Shown piece after piece: positions 1 through 27,360 of a stretch of 64,000 nt of DNA (within the stretch, counting starts at the first letter, position 1; each line of letters opens with the position of its first letter). This DNA comes from Cololabis saira (Eukaryota > Chordata > Actinopteri > Beloniformes > Belonidae): contig NC_084591.1 of assembly GCF_033807715.1 (NCBI RefSeq), positions 43,736,868-43,800,867 of the forward strand. Reading direction: 5' to 3'. The notes under the pieces were generated by a model. That model was given only the letters and a program-made list of their open reading frames with translations. It did not search any database and was not told where the DNA came from. A program made the translations under genes and the position numbers.

Positions 1-1
1 G

Positions 2-16306
<16,305 letters not shown>

Positions 16307-16844
16307 CTGTGAGAGAGGCATCAAATTAAATGCAACTGTGGACTGACTTTATCTGTCAACACTTATCTATGATGTTGTTCTGTTTGAAGCGAGGTCCTCG
16401 TTGTTCACATGACTCAGTGCACCACGAGCATGACGAATGTACTGTAACCTGATCCTGAAGAAACATCTCCATCATGAACCCAGCGCTAGGATTAATTATG
16501 ACTAAAACTAGACAGAAGCATTCAGATGATATGAAATATGTATGTCCTGCTCCTAAGAACACAACAAACAACGAGTCAAAAAGCCTAAGAGATTTGATTA
16601 GCAACACAAAGGGGAGTTCAAGTTACTTTTTTTCAGAATTTTCTGAACTTCTAATTTTGAGAAAATTATTTTTAAAGCATAACAAAATGACCCCCTTTTT
16701 GTTTTTCCAGGTGAAGTATTTTCACTAATGGCCTGCTAAATCCAAACAGCACATTTTTTTTATCCATAAATCATGCAGAAATGTATCCTGGTCTTTTTGA
16801 TTACCTAATTGACTATATTTACAGAGCTATTTGGTCGGTGTCTA
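16307..16844. other. 3' flank of gene A, unassigned
   Basis: Probable 3' UTR followed by intergenic DNA. No other gene is visible. Confidence 0.5.
16325..16330 (+). promoter_or_regulatory. Possible poly(A) signal of gene A
   Basis: ATTAAA, the common variant signal, 19 bp after the stop codon. No AATAAA was seen nearby, so the true site may be further on. Confidence 0.35.
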
Positions 16845-17208
16845 CAGGACTGTCTCAGAAAATTAGAATATTGTGATAAAGTTCTTTATTTTCTGTAATG
16901 CAATTAAAAAAACAAAAATGTCATACATTCTGGATTCATTACAAATCAACTGAAATATTTTAAGCCTTTTATTATTTTAATATTGCCGATTATGGCTTAC
17001 AGTTTAAGATTAAGATTCCCAGAATATTCTAATTTTATGACATAGGATATTTGAGTTTTCTTAAGCTGTAAGCCATGATCAGCAATATTAAAATAATAAT
17101 ATTTCAATATTTCAGTTGACTTGTAATGAATCCAGAATGTATGACATTTTTGCATTACAGAAAATAAAGGACTTTATCACAATATTCTAATTTTCTGAGA
17201 CAGTCCTG
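16845..17208. mobile_element. Tc1/mariner-type palindromic MITE, copy 1
   Basis: Terminal inverted repeats CAGGACTGTCTCAGAAAATT and its inverse, with TA on both sides (16843-16844, 17209-17210). The interior is a long imperfect hairpin. Copies are at 42113-42492 and 48227-48586, with a half copy at 42690-42906. Confidence 0.85.
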
Positions 17209-17729
17209 TACAACTGAAATGTCATGTCATGGAGTTAATATTCCTTTAAGCAGAGATACTTTGGCACATAATCCAGCTGTATGTTTCTTTCTTTTTTTTT
17301 TTTTTAATGGAGCAAACGGGGTGGTTTGCTGTTTCAGCCCAGTTTCCAGTAAAATACACATAACCAAACATAGACCAAAAATATGTGTACGCTGGTCATT
17401 TTTCACTTAATAAAGGCTATTTTACCTTTATTCAAATACATGTATTGTGTACACTTTGTACATGCCCGTTGTGCTTGCACTCGAGCTGGTATTTAGCACC
17501 ACATCATGTCTTTTCCATTCATTTTCATCCCTTCCCTGTGACTCTTGCCTTACTATCAAATCTCCTCCTTGCTGTGGTAACAGTTATAAACCCTATCCTG
17601 TTGCAATGCCATGATTTGCTGGGAATGCCTGGATCCCGGCATTCACGTCAATGTTTTTTTGGCACTTGCCACCTTCCGAGATTTACTAACATTTCTCCAG
17701 GAAGTCTCCAGGAAATCCTTATTTGGATG

Positions 17730-18450
17730 CAGAGCTGGGTAGAGTAGCCAAAAATTGTACTCAAGTAAAAGTACTGTTACTTCAGAATAATATGACTCAA
17801 GTAGAAGTAAAAAGTAGTTATCCAAATAATTACTTGAGTAAAAGTAAAAAAGTACTTGGTGAAAAAACTACTCAAGTACTGAGTAACTGTTGAGTAACGT
17901 CTGATATATTTTTTTAACACAACCATTCAAACAGACAAAAGTACAAAATAATCATCTTCAGGCAAATTAAATCAATAAAATAATAAAATAAATTAAAATT
18001 AATAAAAAATAGCTTAAATTTGAATAATCTTAAAGTAAATTGAAGTACTTTAATAAATAATAAAATAATGACAGAATAAAAAAATAAATTAAGCACAAGT
18101 AGCACAAAATTTCAAGCCTTTGTACTTTTCTTTTTTAACCAGGCAGAACTAGAACAAACATGAACTCATAGAAACTCTGTGTGTGTTTGAGTCTGTGTAT
18201 ATGTGACAAAACATGCAAAAACAAACATTTTTCCCAAAGAATCACCCAGTGATGTCATGAGATTGACGCAGAGGATTAAAAGAAAAGTAACAGCTCAATG
18301 TAGCGTAATGTAGAGGAACAGTTTCTTCTTCATAAATCTACTCAAGTAAAAGTAAAAGTATAGGGAACTACTCCTAAAAGTACAACATTTCCCAAAACTT
18401 ACTCAAGTAAATGTAATGGAGTAAATGTAACTCGTTACTACCCAGCTCTG
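17730..18450. mobile_element. Non-autonomous hAT element with Tol2-like ends
   Basis: A perfect 8-bp duplication TTTGGATG (17722-17729, 18451-18458) flanks an element with ends CAGAGCTGGGTAG / TACCCAGCTCTG. Subterminal ACTCAAGTAAAAGTA repeats resemble those of Tol2-group hAT transposons. The AT-rich interior has no transposase. Confidence 0.9.
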
Positions 18451-19003
18451 TTTGGATGTGAGACGTCCTTATGTGGAAGTAGCTACCCTGCTCAAACCAC
18501 CTCCTTGAACTGAACTGAGAGCTTTGACTGATCTCTCTTTTCAAAACCAAAATAGCTCCCGCATCACTGCAATGTATTCAGAACATTTGACTATATTTTC
18601 CTGACCCTTAAGTGAATATTTAATTCCTTGTTCTTATCCAGGCATTTTACTTTTTTAAAGCTAACCATGAACCTAGAGTGCATATATGAAAAAAGGACAA
18701 AAGGAGGAAAACAAACCACCAATAACAGGAAGACAAATGAAATGGTTCGGTTGTTCCTCACATTCACAGCCATTTCCATCGGTACATAAGGTACCAAACC
18801 AACTACAGCCAGGCCACAGTGCACTTTATGCAAGGACTCATACAGGAACATCCAAGATCCAAAACATCCCAGATGGCTGCAGTACCTCAGAAAAGCAGGT
18901 ATCTGTTAACCAGAAAATAGTCATTCACTAGAAGTGCTGCTCCACTGCAGCTATTTTAGATGTTTCTTTTTACTGGTAGTTGTCTACTTGTCACTCTGTC
19001 TAA

Positions 19004-19454
19004 GGCCACGTTTACACAGAGCCGGGTATTAACAAAAACGCAAATTTCCCCCTCTACGTTTTGAAAAATACCATCATTTACACAAATCCACATAAATACG
19101 CTGTTAAGGTGCTATGAAACCTACAGGAGGCAGTGTAACGAGAAGCATAAAATCATGCTAGCCAATAGGAATCCTGGAAAAAAACATCAACAAATGACAC
19201 GTGGCCAAACAAATTGTAAACACAGGTCACACATGACGCTGGTGACGTTTCTGTCCCATAATGTGACGTTCTGAAGCCTAAATGTCCGTTTTCACGTTTA
19301 CAAGTAAACGTGAAAACGGAGTTTTTGCAAATCTCCACTTTGTCCGGAGTTTTCAGGAATGATTGTTTTTGGTGACTTTGAGCTTCGTTTTCGTGTAAAC
19401 GAACGGCCAAAACGCATGAAAACACCACCGTTTTTGCTACGTGTAAACGGGTTC
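19004..19454. mobile_element. Harbinger-like MITE (CGTTTACAC family), copy 1
   Basis: Ends GGCCACGTTTACAC and GTGTAAACGGGTTC are flanked by TAA on both sides (19001-19003, 19455-19457), a 3-bp duplication as in PIF/Harbinger elements. GTTTACACGAAAACG-type repeats are also internal. A related, diverged copy is at 40533. Confidence 0.65.
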
Positions 19455-19592
19455 TAAGTCACATACTTACATGTTGGTTACATGACTATGTTGGTATCGT
19501 CCCCTGGAAACTAGTTGAATCCAGAGGAACCAGTTTAATCCTTTGTATCGAATAGAAAAAAAATAATGAGGATAACTGAATGGGCATAATAA

Positions 19593-19873
19593 TGTCATAA
19601 TCCGTGTATATATCACGACCACGGATCCCATTGAATTTGCATTGTACTATATCCGTGGTGCTCCCATTAAAACCTCAATAAAACACTGCTAAAACAGCAT
19701 TAAAAACATGCTTTTACAAACTGACAGTAAAAGACAATACCTTGCGCGACAAAAACGCATAATCTAGCCACTATAACAAAGAATAATATATAAATAATAA
19801 TAATGTCATAATCCATGTATATATCATGACCACGGATCCCATTGACTTTGCATGGTACAATATCCGTGGTGCA
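19593..19873. repeat. Duplicated 68-bp motif
   Basis: Two roughly 68-bp copies (from 19593 and from 19804) share ACCACGGATCCCATTGA and ATATCCGTGGTGC with few differences, separated by about 140 bp. The motif contains an internal inverted pair CCACGGAT/ATCCGTGG. Origin unknown. Confidence 0.7.
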
Positions 19874-20097
19874 CACACGGAATTATACCACTTTCCGTGT
19901 TGGTACCACGGAAAATAGTGGTGAGAGGTCGTGGGCATTTCACGGATTTCTGTGAGAGGTTGGTTTAGACCCATTATTCCACGTGTTTCACAGTCCAGGA
20001 CATAGATACTGCACATATTTCACAGTTTCTTCAGCTAAGATAACTGGCTGCCATGTTAGTGCTACTCTGCTTCAGCACAGCGTGATACAAGGAGCTG

Positions 20098-20207
20098 TGT
20101 CGTCAGCAGGGTAGTGCAGACCATGATGACGAGGTAATGACGACTGTTAATTAGAATCAGGTCTGTTGATGCACAGGGGGCCCCGAGGACCGGGATTGGG
20201 AAACACT
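20098..20207. mobile_element. Relic of hAT-type MITE
   Basis: Shares GTCTGTTGATGCA and CCGAGGACCGGGATTG-like right-half sequence with the family at 2235-2469. The left half is missing. Confidence 0.45.
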
Positions 20208-20789
20208 GTGTGGGGGACGTTGACTCACTCATGAAACACTACAGCACAAATGAGTTCCAGTTTACTCCCAGCTGTGTGGAAAAGACACATCCACAATAAA
20301 CAACCTTTTCTCAGACTGTGCTGTATTGAAAAAACAAATGAGGATTGTGATGGCCCTTTAGGACGCACACATGGTCTACTGTACTCTAGTACACCAACTA
20401 ACCATGTATCAGATGTACAGAAAACTCTCAGTTCCCTTCAGATAAATATATCTTGTCTTATTTACCATTGACATTATATCTGTGTCTCTTGTCTCTCTGC
20501 TCTTCATCCTCTCTTTCTGATCACCCTTTTCCTGCTCTGCCCAGCTGGTCTTCATGAGGAGGATCCCCTTATGATCCAGGTCCTGGTCAAGGTTTTTACC
20601 TGCACTGTTTATTTAATAAGTGCTTGCGGGTCACGTTGTGGGTCTCTAGAACATGCTGGAGACACAGCTTGTATTGTAATAGAACAGAAAGTAAAAACAG
20701 AAAGTTATTTTGATATGACAATCATTCAGCACCACTGTAGATAACTTGCTCATAAAAATTATGTTTTTTTTTTTTTGTCAAATGACCTG

Positions 20790-22377
20790 GGGCCCGTTTC
20801 ACAAAGCAGGTTTAGTGAGAACTCTGAGTCTGTTAACCCTGAAATGAGGGAAACTCTGAGTTTTCCGTTTCACAAAGGGAGGTAACTCAAACCAGAGAAA
20901 GAGAGGTAACTCTAGCCTGTTTCACAAAGAGAGGTAACTTAAGCTCTCGGTCAGTTACCGTAGTAACAGAATCTCTGAACCTAACCTGGTCGGGACCAGG
21001 TTTATTTCAGCGAATCTGGAGTTTCTCTCCGTCTCCTCCCTCAGTGGCGTCAATTCAGCCAATGGGTCTTTACGCAATACACATCCGTTTTCTGCACCAC
21101 GGACAGCAAGCGGCAGAGTTAGAGAGCAGAAAAAGCGTATCTGACAAACGCAACGTATTTTATTCACTATGTCAGTGCAACAATATCACAGGGACATCCC
21201 AGTTTAACTTCAAACAGTTAAAGTCCAAATGCAAAAAGGAAAGGGAGAGTAAAAAAAAGTCAAATATTTCCCTTAAACAGATGTATAAGAGGATTTATAT
21301 CTTACTTTGAGATGAACTTGCATAATTAATCCATCAGTGGCTAACAGCCTCGTTAATATATTCTGGACCCATCACTTGCCTTCTTTCTTTTTTTTTTATT
21401 GCGTGGTTGTCTGCTTCATTTTAATTTTTGTAAGTTAGTAACACTGCAGAGCGCACTTTTTTTAACTTTATTTAAAACTTTATTTAAAAGTTCCAATTAC
21501 AGTCAGAACATTGACCGTGGACAGTCAGGCATCAAGGAATTAAATAAACAAATACAGTATGAGACATAAAGTGGATGAAGTGCATAAGTCATTACATAAG
21601 TAACATAAATATAATAAAATAAATCAATTTAAATAAAAAGAAAGAAAATGGCAGGACATATATTATATCTGCAGAGCGCACTAAAAACGAGATTGATCGA
21701 CCACTGTCTTCAGGGACGCTGGGACATTTCAAGATATGAGGGGGGGGTACAAGTGTTGGGATAGATAATACCTACTGAAATCCATCATGTTGTTCTGATA
21801 TGCATTTGTAGTTATTTTATATGTATGAAGTAATAGAATACATCAATACAAATAGATACAGAGTAATTCCATAAATGTATTTTAAAAAAAAACATTTACA
21901 TTCTCCCCTGAAGCCGAGGTGTGGCAGCTGCCGTACCCAATTGACGGCCCTGATCAATAAAATTTCTTTTTTTTTTTTCAAAATATGCTCTCATACTCGC
22001 CATATGCACGTATTAACGCTTCTAACTCCAGTGGCGTGAAGTATGTGGATCTTCAGATGCAAACTAACGTTTCCTCAAAGGGATTTTGTAAATTGAAAAG
22101 ATAAATAAAGTTAAAAAGAAAAAAAAGAAAATGTATGTCGCTATTTTGTGTCGCCGGTTGCCATGGTGAATCCTTGTATCAGCGATCTACTGATGCTGGC
22201 TTTTTATTTCCCTCACGCTCGCGCTTAACTCCCGGTGAAACTACCTAGAGTTGAGTAAATTACCTCAAATCCGCTGTTCTGGAACCGAAAACTCAGAGTT
22301 TCCGATCTCAGAGTAGATCAACTAAGAGTTCAGGATTAGACTCAGTGTTTGTTGAACTTGCTTTGTGAAACGGACCC
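20790..22377. mobile_element. Harbinger-like non-autonomous element
   Basis: Ends GGGCCCGTTTCACAAAGCA and, inverted, GGGTCCGTTTCACAAAGCA form good inverted repeats. CTG flanks both sides (20787-20789, 22378-22380). Copies of TTTCACAAAG are subterminal. The interior has no recognisable transposase; an open frame at 21044-21310 is not recognised. A retroposed fragment is nested at 21458-21668. Confidence 0.7.
21458..21668 (-). mobile_element. Short retroposed fragment with 14-bp target duplication
   Basis: The direct repeat CTGCAGAGCGCACT at 21444-21457 and 21669-21682 flanks 211 bp starting with a T-run, i.e. an A-tailed insertion on the - strand. Size and tail suggest a 5'-truncated LINE or SINE. 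Confidence 0.7.
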
Positions 22378-22380
22378 CTG

Positions 22381-23895
22381 GAAGATGTGACCCTTCATCT
22401 GTGGTGTTTCTAAAGACATCCTTCCATATGACCTCAACAGTGCTGGTATACATATTAACTTTATAGAACGTTATATCCTAAACAAGGAATACTTATGTGA
22501 CTTGACTTTATACAAAAAATATGACTGGTACAGTTGTATGTTCCTGAAGTTTTTCAGGAAGCTACATGTTACAAATGTTACACGTAACATGAATTTGTGT
22601 GGGTTTTTTTTTGTTTGTTTGTTTGCTTTAGCTTATAGAGCAATATTTGCATTTCTTAGACACGCCGTTATCTCAAAGCGGAGACCATGTTCGCAAATGA
22701 GGAACACGGCGTTGAGATGATGTTGTGTCTGACTCAGGAAGACTCTGTGGTTCTTCAAGGTTGCTCTGTCCTCACAGTTGAGTCAGAAGGAAGATGAATA
22801 CGTGACTTCCACATGCAATAACTCAAAAAGTGACTCTTTTTAGTGGTTAAACTTGAAGATGGGTGTTGTTAAGGCTTCACTCATACTAACAACCACGTCC
22901 ATCAATAGAGTCCACAAGAGTCCACATCCTTGTTGATTATTTTGTTGATTATTTTTTACCACGCTTTTGATGTCTTTCGATCTCTTTCATTGGGGCCTTT
23001 TTTGTTTTGCTTTAGTTTTTTAGTTTTTTTTGTAAATCACGGTATGGAAACCTATGATTTACTTTCTCATATCTAAATGATCCTTTCATAAAAAGCAGCT
23101 TTTTCATTTTTTCTTAAGTAATTTGACACACCAACTCGGGCCCTTTCATCATGCTATGTCTTGAAAATTTTAATGAAAAAAATACAGAAAGAAACCCACT
23201 GGCTATTTCTCTTCATCTGATTGACCTTGAACCTGTCCTGCAAACGTACTGTAGAAGAGGGCAGTGGGCGAGTTACCAGTGTTCATCTCAGGGACATACC
23301 GACAAATGTCAAGAAGTGATATTTTTTTTTGTACCAGCAATAACAGGCCAGAAGCCTATAAGTCAGTTTTCTCAACATTGTATGAATCTATTTGTTTAAA
23401 CCATATATGAAAACACACAATGGGCACACAAACCTTAGGAATCTGCAAGAGATAAAAACAAACAAACAGAAACGGGAACAGGCAGAGACACAAACAGCAG
23501 CCATTTCAGGTCTCTAAAACTGAATCATGACTAGGCTTCTGCGATTATCTGTGGAGTGAGTATGTAGGTGAGTGAGCAGGTGTGTATGTCTGTGTAACTG
23601 TGTGTGTGCAAAGTGAAAACAAGGCTCTACCTGAACTGCAACTATAGTGGAGGAGGGAGGGCACAACCACACCACCCGAGAGACCAGAAGCCGACAAGGA
23701 AGAAACCGGAACCCAGGCCACCAGCCGCCCCACGGAGGATCAAGTAATATTTGTAATTTTGATATTGTTATCAGGAAATGGTCTGTCAAGCCGTCAGGGG
23801 CTGCGTTCAAAAAGTGGAGTAATCTGGACTTTGGAAAAGGTCTCTGTGAAGAAACATATCTCTTCTTACATAAAACACTGTATTAAATTTCATTG
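22381..23895. other. A-B intergenic spacer, unassigned
   Basis: No gene or recognisable repeat. Open frames at 22502, 23151 and 23514 have no family resemblance. Confidence 0.5.
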
Positions 23896-24511
23896 GTCGT
23901 ATTTTGCGGACCTTAAGGCGCAATATCAATGAATGGGTCTATTTTCATAGATAAGGCTCACCGGCTTATTGGACGCATGATAAAACATATATAAAGCAAA
24001 ACAAAACAGTCTGGTAAGTTGAACTTTATCCAACTCATTCACAATAACTCTGAATATCGTTCAGTTGTACTAAAACAGTAAAATAAACTCACATTTTAAA
24101 TCATTCATCTTCCACGAATCCCCAAATAAAAAGTGGAGGAGGTAAGTGTAGTACTACGTCCTGTTCTCTCATTGGTTCATCAGTGACAGTGAAAGGGGGA
24201 GACCTGAAGTTAGTGTGAGATGGAACAATGTTGTATTCCAACATTTGATTATCATTTGATTATCATTTCGATTTCAAAATTGGGTTTATGCTAAAAACCT
24301 AACATTGGTGTGATGTCTAATTATAGTAAGATAACATTGAGTAGCTGTTGGATGATGGTTGCTTGAGAAATATTTTTGAAAGCAGTGTACCACAAACAAT
24401 TGGTTCAAGGTCAGTAAGCACAACAAAAGTCATACATAAGGTGCATCTGATTATAGGGCGCACTGCCCATTTTGGGCAATAATTGGGCCTTATAGTGCGG
24501 AAGATATGGTA
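23896..24511. mobile_element. DNA-transposon MITE (GCGGACC.TAAGGCGCA ends)
   Basis: The left end TCGTATTTTGCGGACCTTAA and the right end TATAGTGCGGAAGATATGGT are imperfect inverted repeats of the widespread vertebrate TATTTTCCGCACTATAAGGCGCA repeat. No coding capacity. Confidence 0.55.
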
Positions 24512-24739
24512 GTTGGAATGAAGTTCAGTTGCATAATAATAGTTGCATAATAATGCTGCTGCGGATACTGTAGCTGCTGGGTTACTATATAGTTGTAATA
24601 ATACTGATAATATAGTAAAAATAATAATACATTTTATTTGTTTGCACCTTTCTACACCTTACAGAAAAGTTAAGAAAATAAAAAATCAGGAAAAGGAATT
24701 AAATAAAAAATGAAGATAAAAACATTGCTTAAGCAGATA

Positions 24740-25870
24740 GATAGCAGGGTCAAAGTGAGCAGGCGTCCTGTAGGGAGGCGTCCAGGTTTAAATGATAAAA
24801 ACAGTTTTTTATAACTGAGCTGACTTGGCGATCAACTTTTAGCTTATCATCAAATATCACTTGAAGATTCTTTACAGAAGAATTAATGTCGGTTGTAAGG
24901 GGACCCCCCCCCCCAAAAAAAAAGGCCAAAAGGAAAGTCTGATGGACCACATCCAAACATTATAATTTCATTCTTATTTTCATTTAGATGCAAAAAGTTT
25001 GAGGTCATCCAGGATTTGACGTCAGCCACACAATCAAGCAATGTCGTCATAGTGTCACTGGATTTTTGTGTCAATAAATCTGCACGTCATCGGCATGATG
25101 AAATGATGTAGAGATAATAGAGATAATATGTTTCTTGAAAATTGACCCTAGTGGCAGCACATACAGCAGGAAAACAACTGGTCCAGGGATGGAGCCTTGA
25201 GGGACCCCAGAGGTGAGAGGGGCTGAGGATGGCGTGAATTTACCTAACTGGACAATAAAACTCCGGTCAGACAGGTAGGACTGGAACCAAGAGAGAGCAG
25301 TGCCGGTAATGCCCCCCCACTTCTCCAGTCGTGCTAAAAGGACCCCGTGGTCCACCGTGTCAAAAGCAGCAGTCAAATCTAGGAGCACCAGCATAGCAGG
25401 TTTATAGTTACCATTATGTCATTAAAAACTCTCTGCAGAGCTGTATCTGTGCTATGGGATGGCTTAAAACCAGACTGGAACTTTTCATAGATATCAATGG
25501 CCACTAGGAATGATTAGATGTGAACAAAAAACACCTTTTCTAAAACTTTATACAAAAAGGGCAGTTTAGAGAGAGGCCTGAAGTTAGATAGCACAGAAGG
25601 ATCTACATTTTTCTTTATGATAAGAGGCTGCACAACAGCATGTTTGAGAGCAGTTGGAACACATCCAGTATTAAGACAGGAGTTAATAAATAAAAGTATA
25701 GCAGGGCCCACCGTACTGAATACCTGTTTAAAAAGACGCTGAGAAGGGATGCTGTCTGAAGGACAGTTTGTGGGTCGTAGATGCTGAACTATATTAACCA
25801 ACAAGGCAAGGGATATAGGTTCAAACTGATCAAAAACAGCATGTAAAGGGGGAACTGTGAGATCAGAGCT
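24740..25870 (-). pseudogene. L2-like LINE reverse transcriptase, dead
   Basis: Read on the - strand, fragments in several frames follow the RT order. DSIPSQRLFKQVF and NFRPLSKLPFLYKVLEKV are at about 25800-25514. LLDLTAAFDTVDHGVLLARL, SGVPQGSIPGP and FHHADDVQIY are at 25394-25071. NFLHLNENKNEIIMFG and the GVIFDDKL-like tail follow to about 24750. The palm motif has His for Tyr (HADD), and frame changes occur between blocks plus a C/A homopolymer at 24901-24922. The family is L2/CR1-like; the copy is 5'-truncated and inactive. Confidence 0.85.
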
Positions 25871-26463
25871 AGGGCCTGCAGGTGAGGAGACAGGTGTCCT
25901 AAGACCTGGTTATAAGATCAATAAAAAATCTAAGAAAACTCTCACTGGAGCGTTATCACAAGGATTTACAAGGGAGATCAAAATGTTAAAAAGAACTTGG
26001 GGCTCACGGATATTACAGGAAAAATATGGAATATTTCTCTTTCGCTCATGAGCGCCGACATGAGCGCCCGAGAACACGCGTGGAGTCGTTAAGCCACGGT
26101 TCTGAAAGTTAAAAGACATTTTTTTTCTGTTTCCCTGTTCGGCTTTGCATGCTGAATGTTCCACTTGACAGTAAAATATAGTAAAAACTAACAATGTCCT
26201 TGTCATTTCAGTGACTACATATTTTACTACACAAATATACACAAAGGGGATATCAGTGCATGCAAAAGTGAAAGGACCACTCCTTCCTACATTAACCCCA
26301 TGTGAAAGCAAGTTCAATAATTATTGACATTAATATATTTTGAACAAATGCAGAGAAAAGCTGATCCAGAACAATGATGAAATACCAGTCGATCAGAGTG
26401 AAGAAATCATTTCCTGCGAGATATGAAACAGCAGAAATCCAAATGTAGAGAAGTTAAGAAACA

Positions 26464-26945
26464 GAGGGCAGATCTTCATTGATCTGCAGAGTAGCAGGTA
26501 AGAGTTCATAATTCCCTGTTAAAAACATTGATAATATTATTATTTAATGCATTTTCATCATTTGCAATTAAAGGGTGAGCGTGATTAATTTCTCAGATTA
26601 CTGTATGTATTCATTTAATATCAAGAAAAGTTTATAATGATGCAGCTAATCTAACTAGTTTTTGTGTGATTTTGAATGAACATGAAGAAATTGCTGTTTG
26701 CAGAAGAAAGTAAATAGTCAGATGAAAAAAAATATACAATGAACCAAATTTCATAAAATTGATTTGATGCTTAACAAAAAAACTGAAAAATGCTACTCTA
26801 TTCTACAGCTCCCAAATACCTTTAACTGAATTACAGAGGCAGTTTACAAAAAATAAAGACACAATTTCACCAGCTGAAGGGATTTTTTGTACTTCAGCAT
26901 TTAAAAACAAAGATCGCATCGCTTGTAGTCTGGTGGAAAAACGTG
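26464..26945 (+). repeat. Sequence duplicated into intron 1 of gene B
   Basis: Matches 35675-36108 in the same order with moderate divergence: shared GAGGGCAGATCTTCATTGAT, CAAATACCTTTAACTGAATT and GGAAAAACGTGGAAAACTTT. It contains a potential splice donor (AGTAGCAG|gtaaga at 26498) about 860 bp upstream of the gene B start, so it might include a 5' UTR exon. It has no target duplication of its own. Confidence 0.7.
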
Positions 26946-27180
26946 GAAAACTTTACATCAGAGAAATTTTTAGATCTATTGACGTGTATAAGATGTTAAG
27001 AAAGGCATGTTAAATAGAGTTTTGAAAAATTCTTATGATTTTTGTAAATATAATTTTCATTGGTAGTCCACAAAGCGTTTGAAGGCCCTTGTTGAAGAAA
27101 TGTTTAGTTTGTTTGCAAAATAGCAACTTTAATGTTCCACTGAACTTCTTTATTGTTTCAAAGATATATCTGCACATCTG

Positions 27181-27253
27181 CAGAGTCACTGGAAGTTTTT
27201 ATTTCCCCTTCCTCCATGGGCCAACAAGTTTAGAAAGCCTCTGACATGGTGAT
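27181..27253 (+). repeat. 73-bp sequence repeated at 37872-37948
   Basis: Nearly identical 73 bp (GGCCAACAAGTTTAGAAAGC and AGCCTCTGACATGGTGATTT in both). This copy lies 100 bp before the coding exon of gene B; the other is in intron 2 of gene B. Confidence 0.85.
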
Positions 27254-27360
27254 TTTCCATGCTAATGTGGACGCAGCACTTCCAGGGCCACGTGTCATTG
27301 ATTACATCTTGATCTGTTGACTTTAATTTGTTATCTTCCATTTTTGTCCAGAGCATCGCA

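Noticed and set aside
27328..27360. Upstream extension of the gene B frame to a TTG
   Set aside because: It crosses the splice acceptor at 27350-27351; the ATG at 27361 opens a proper signal peptide.
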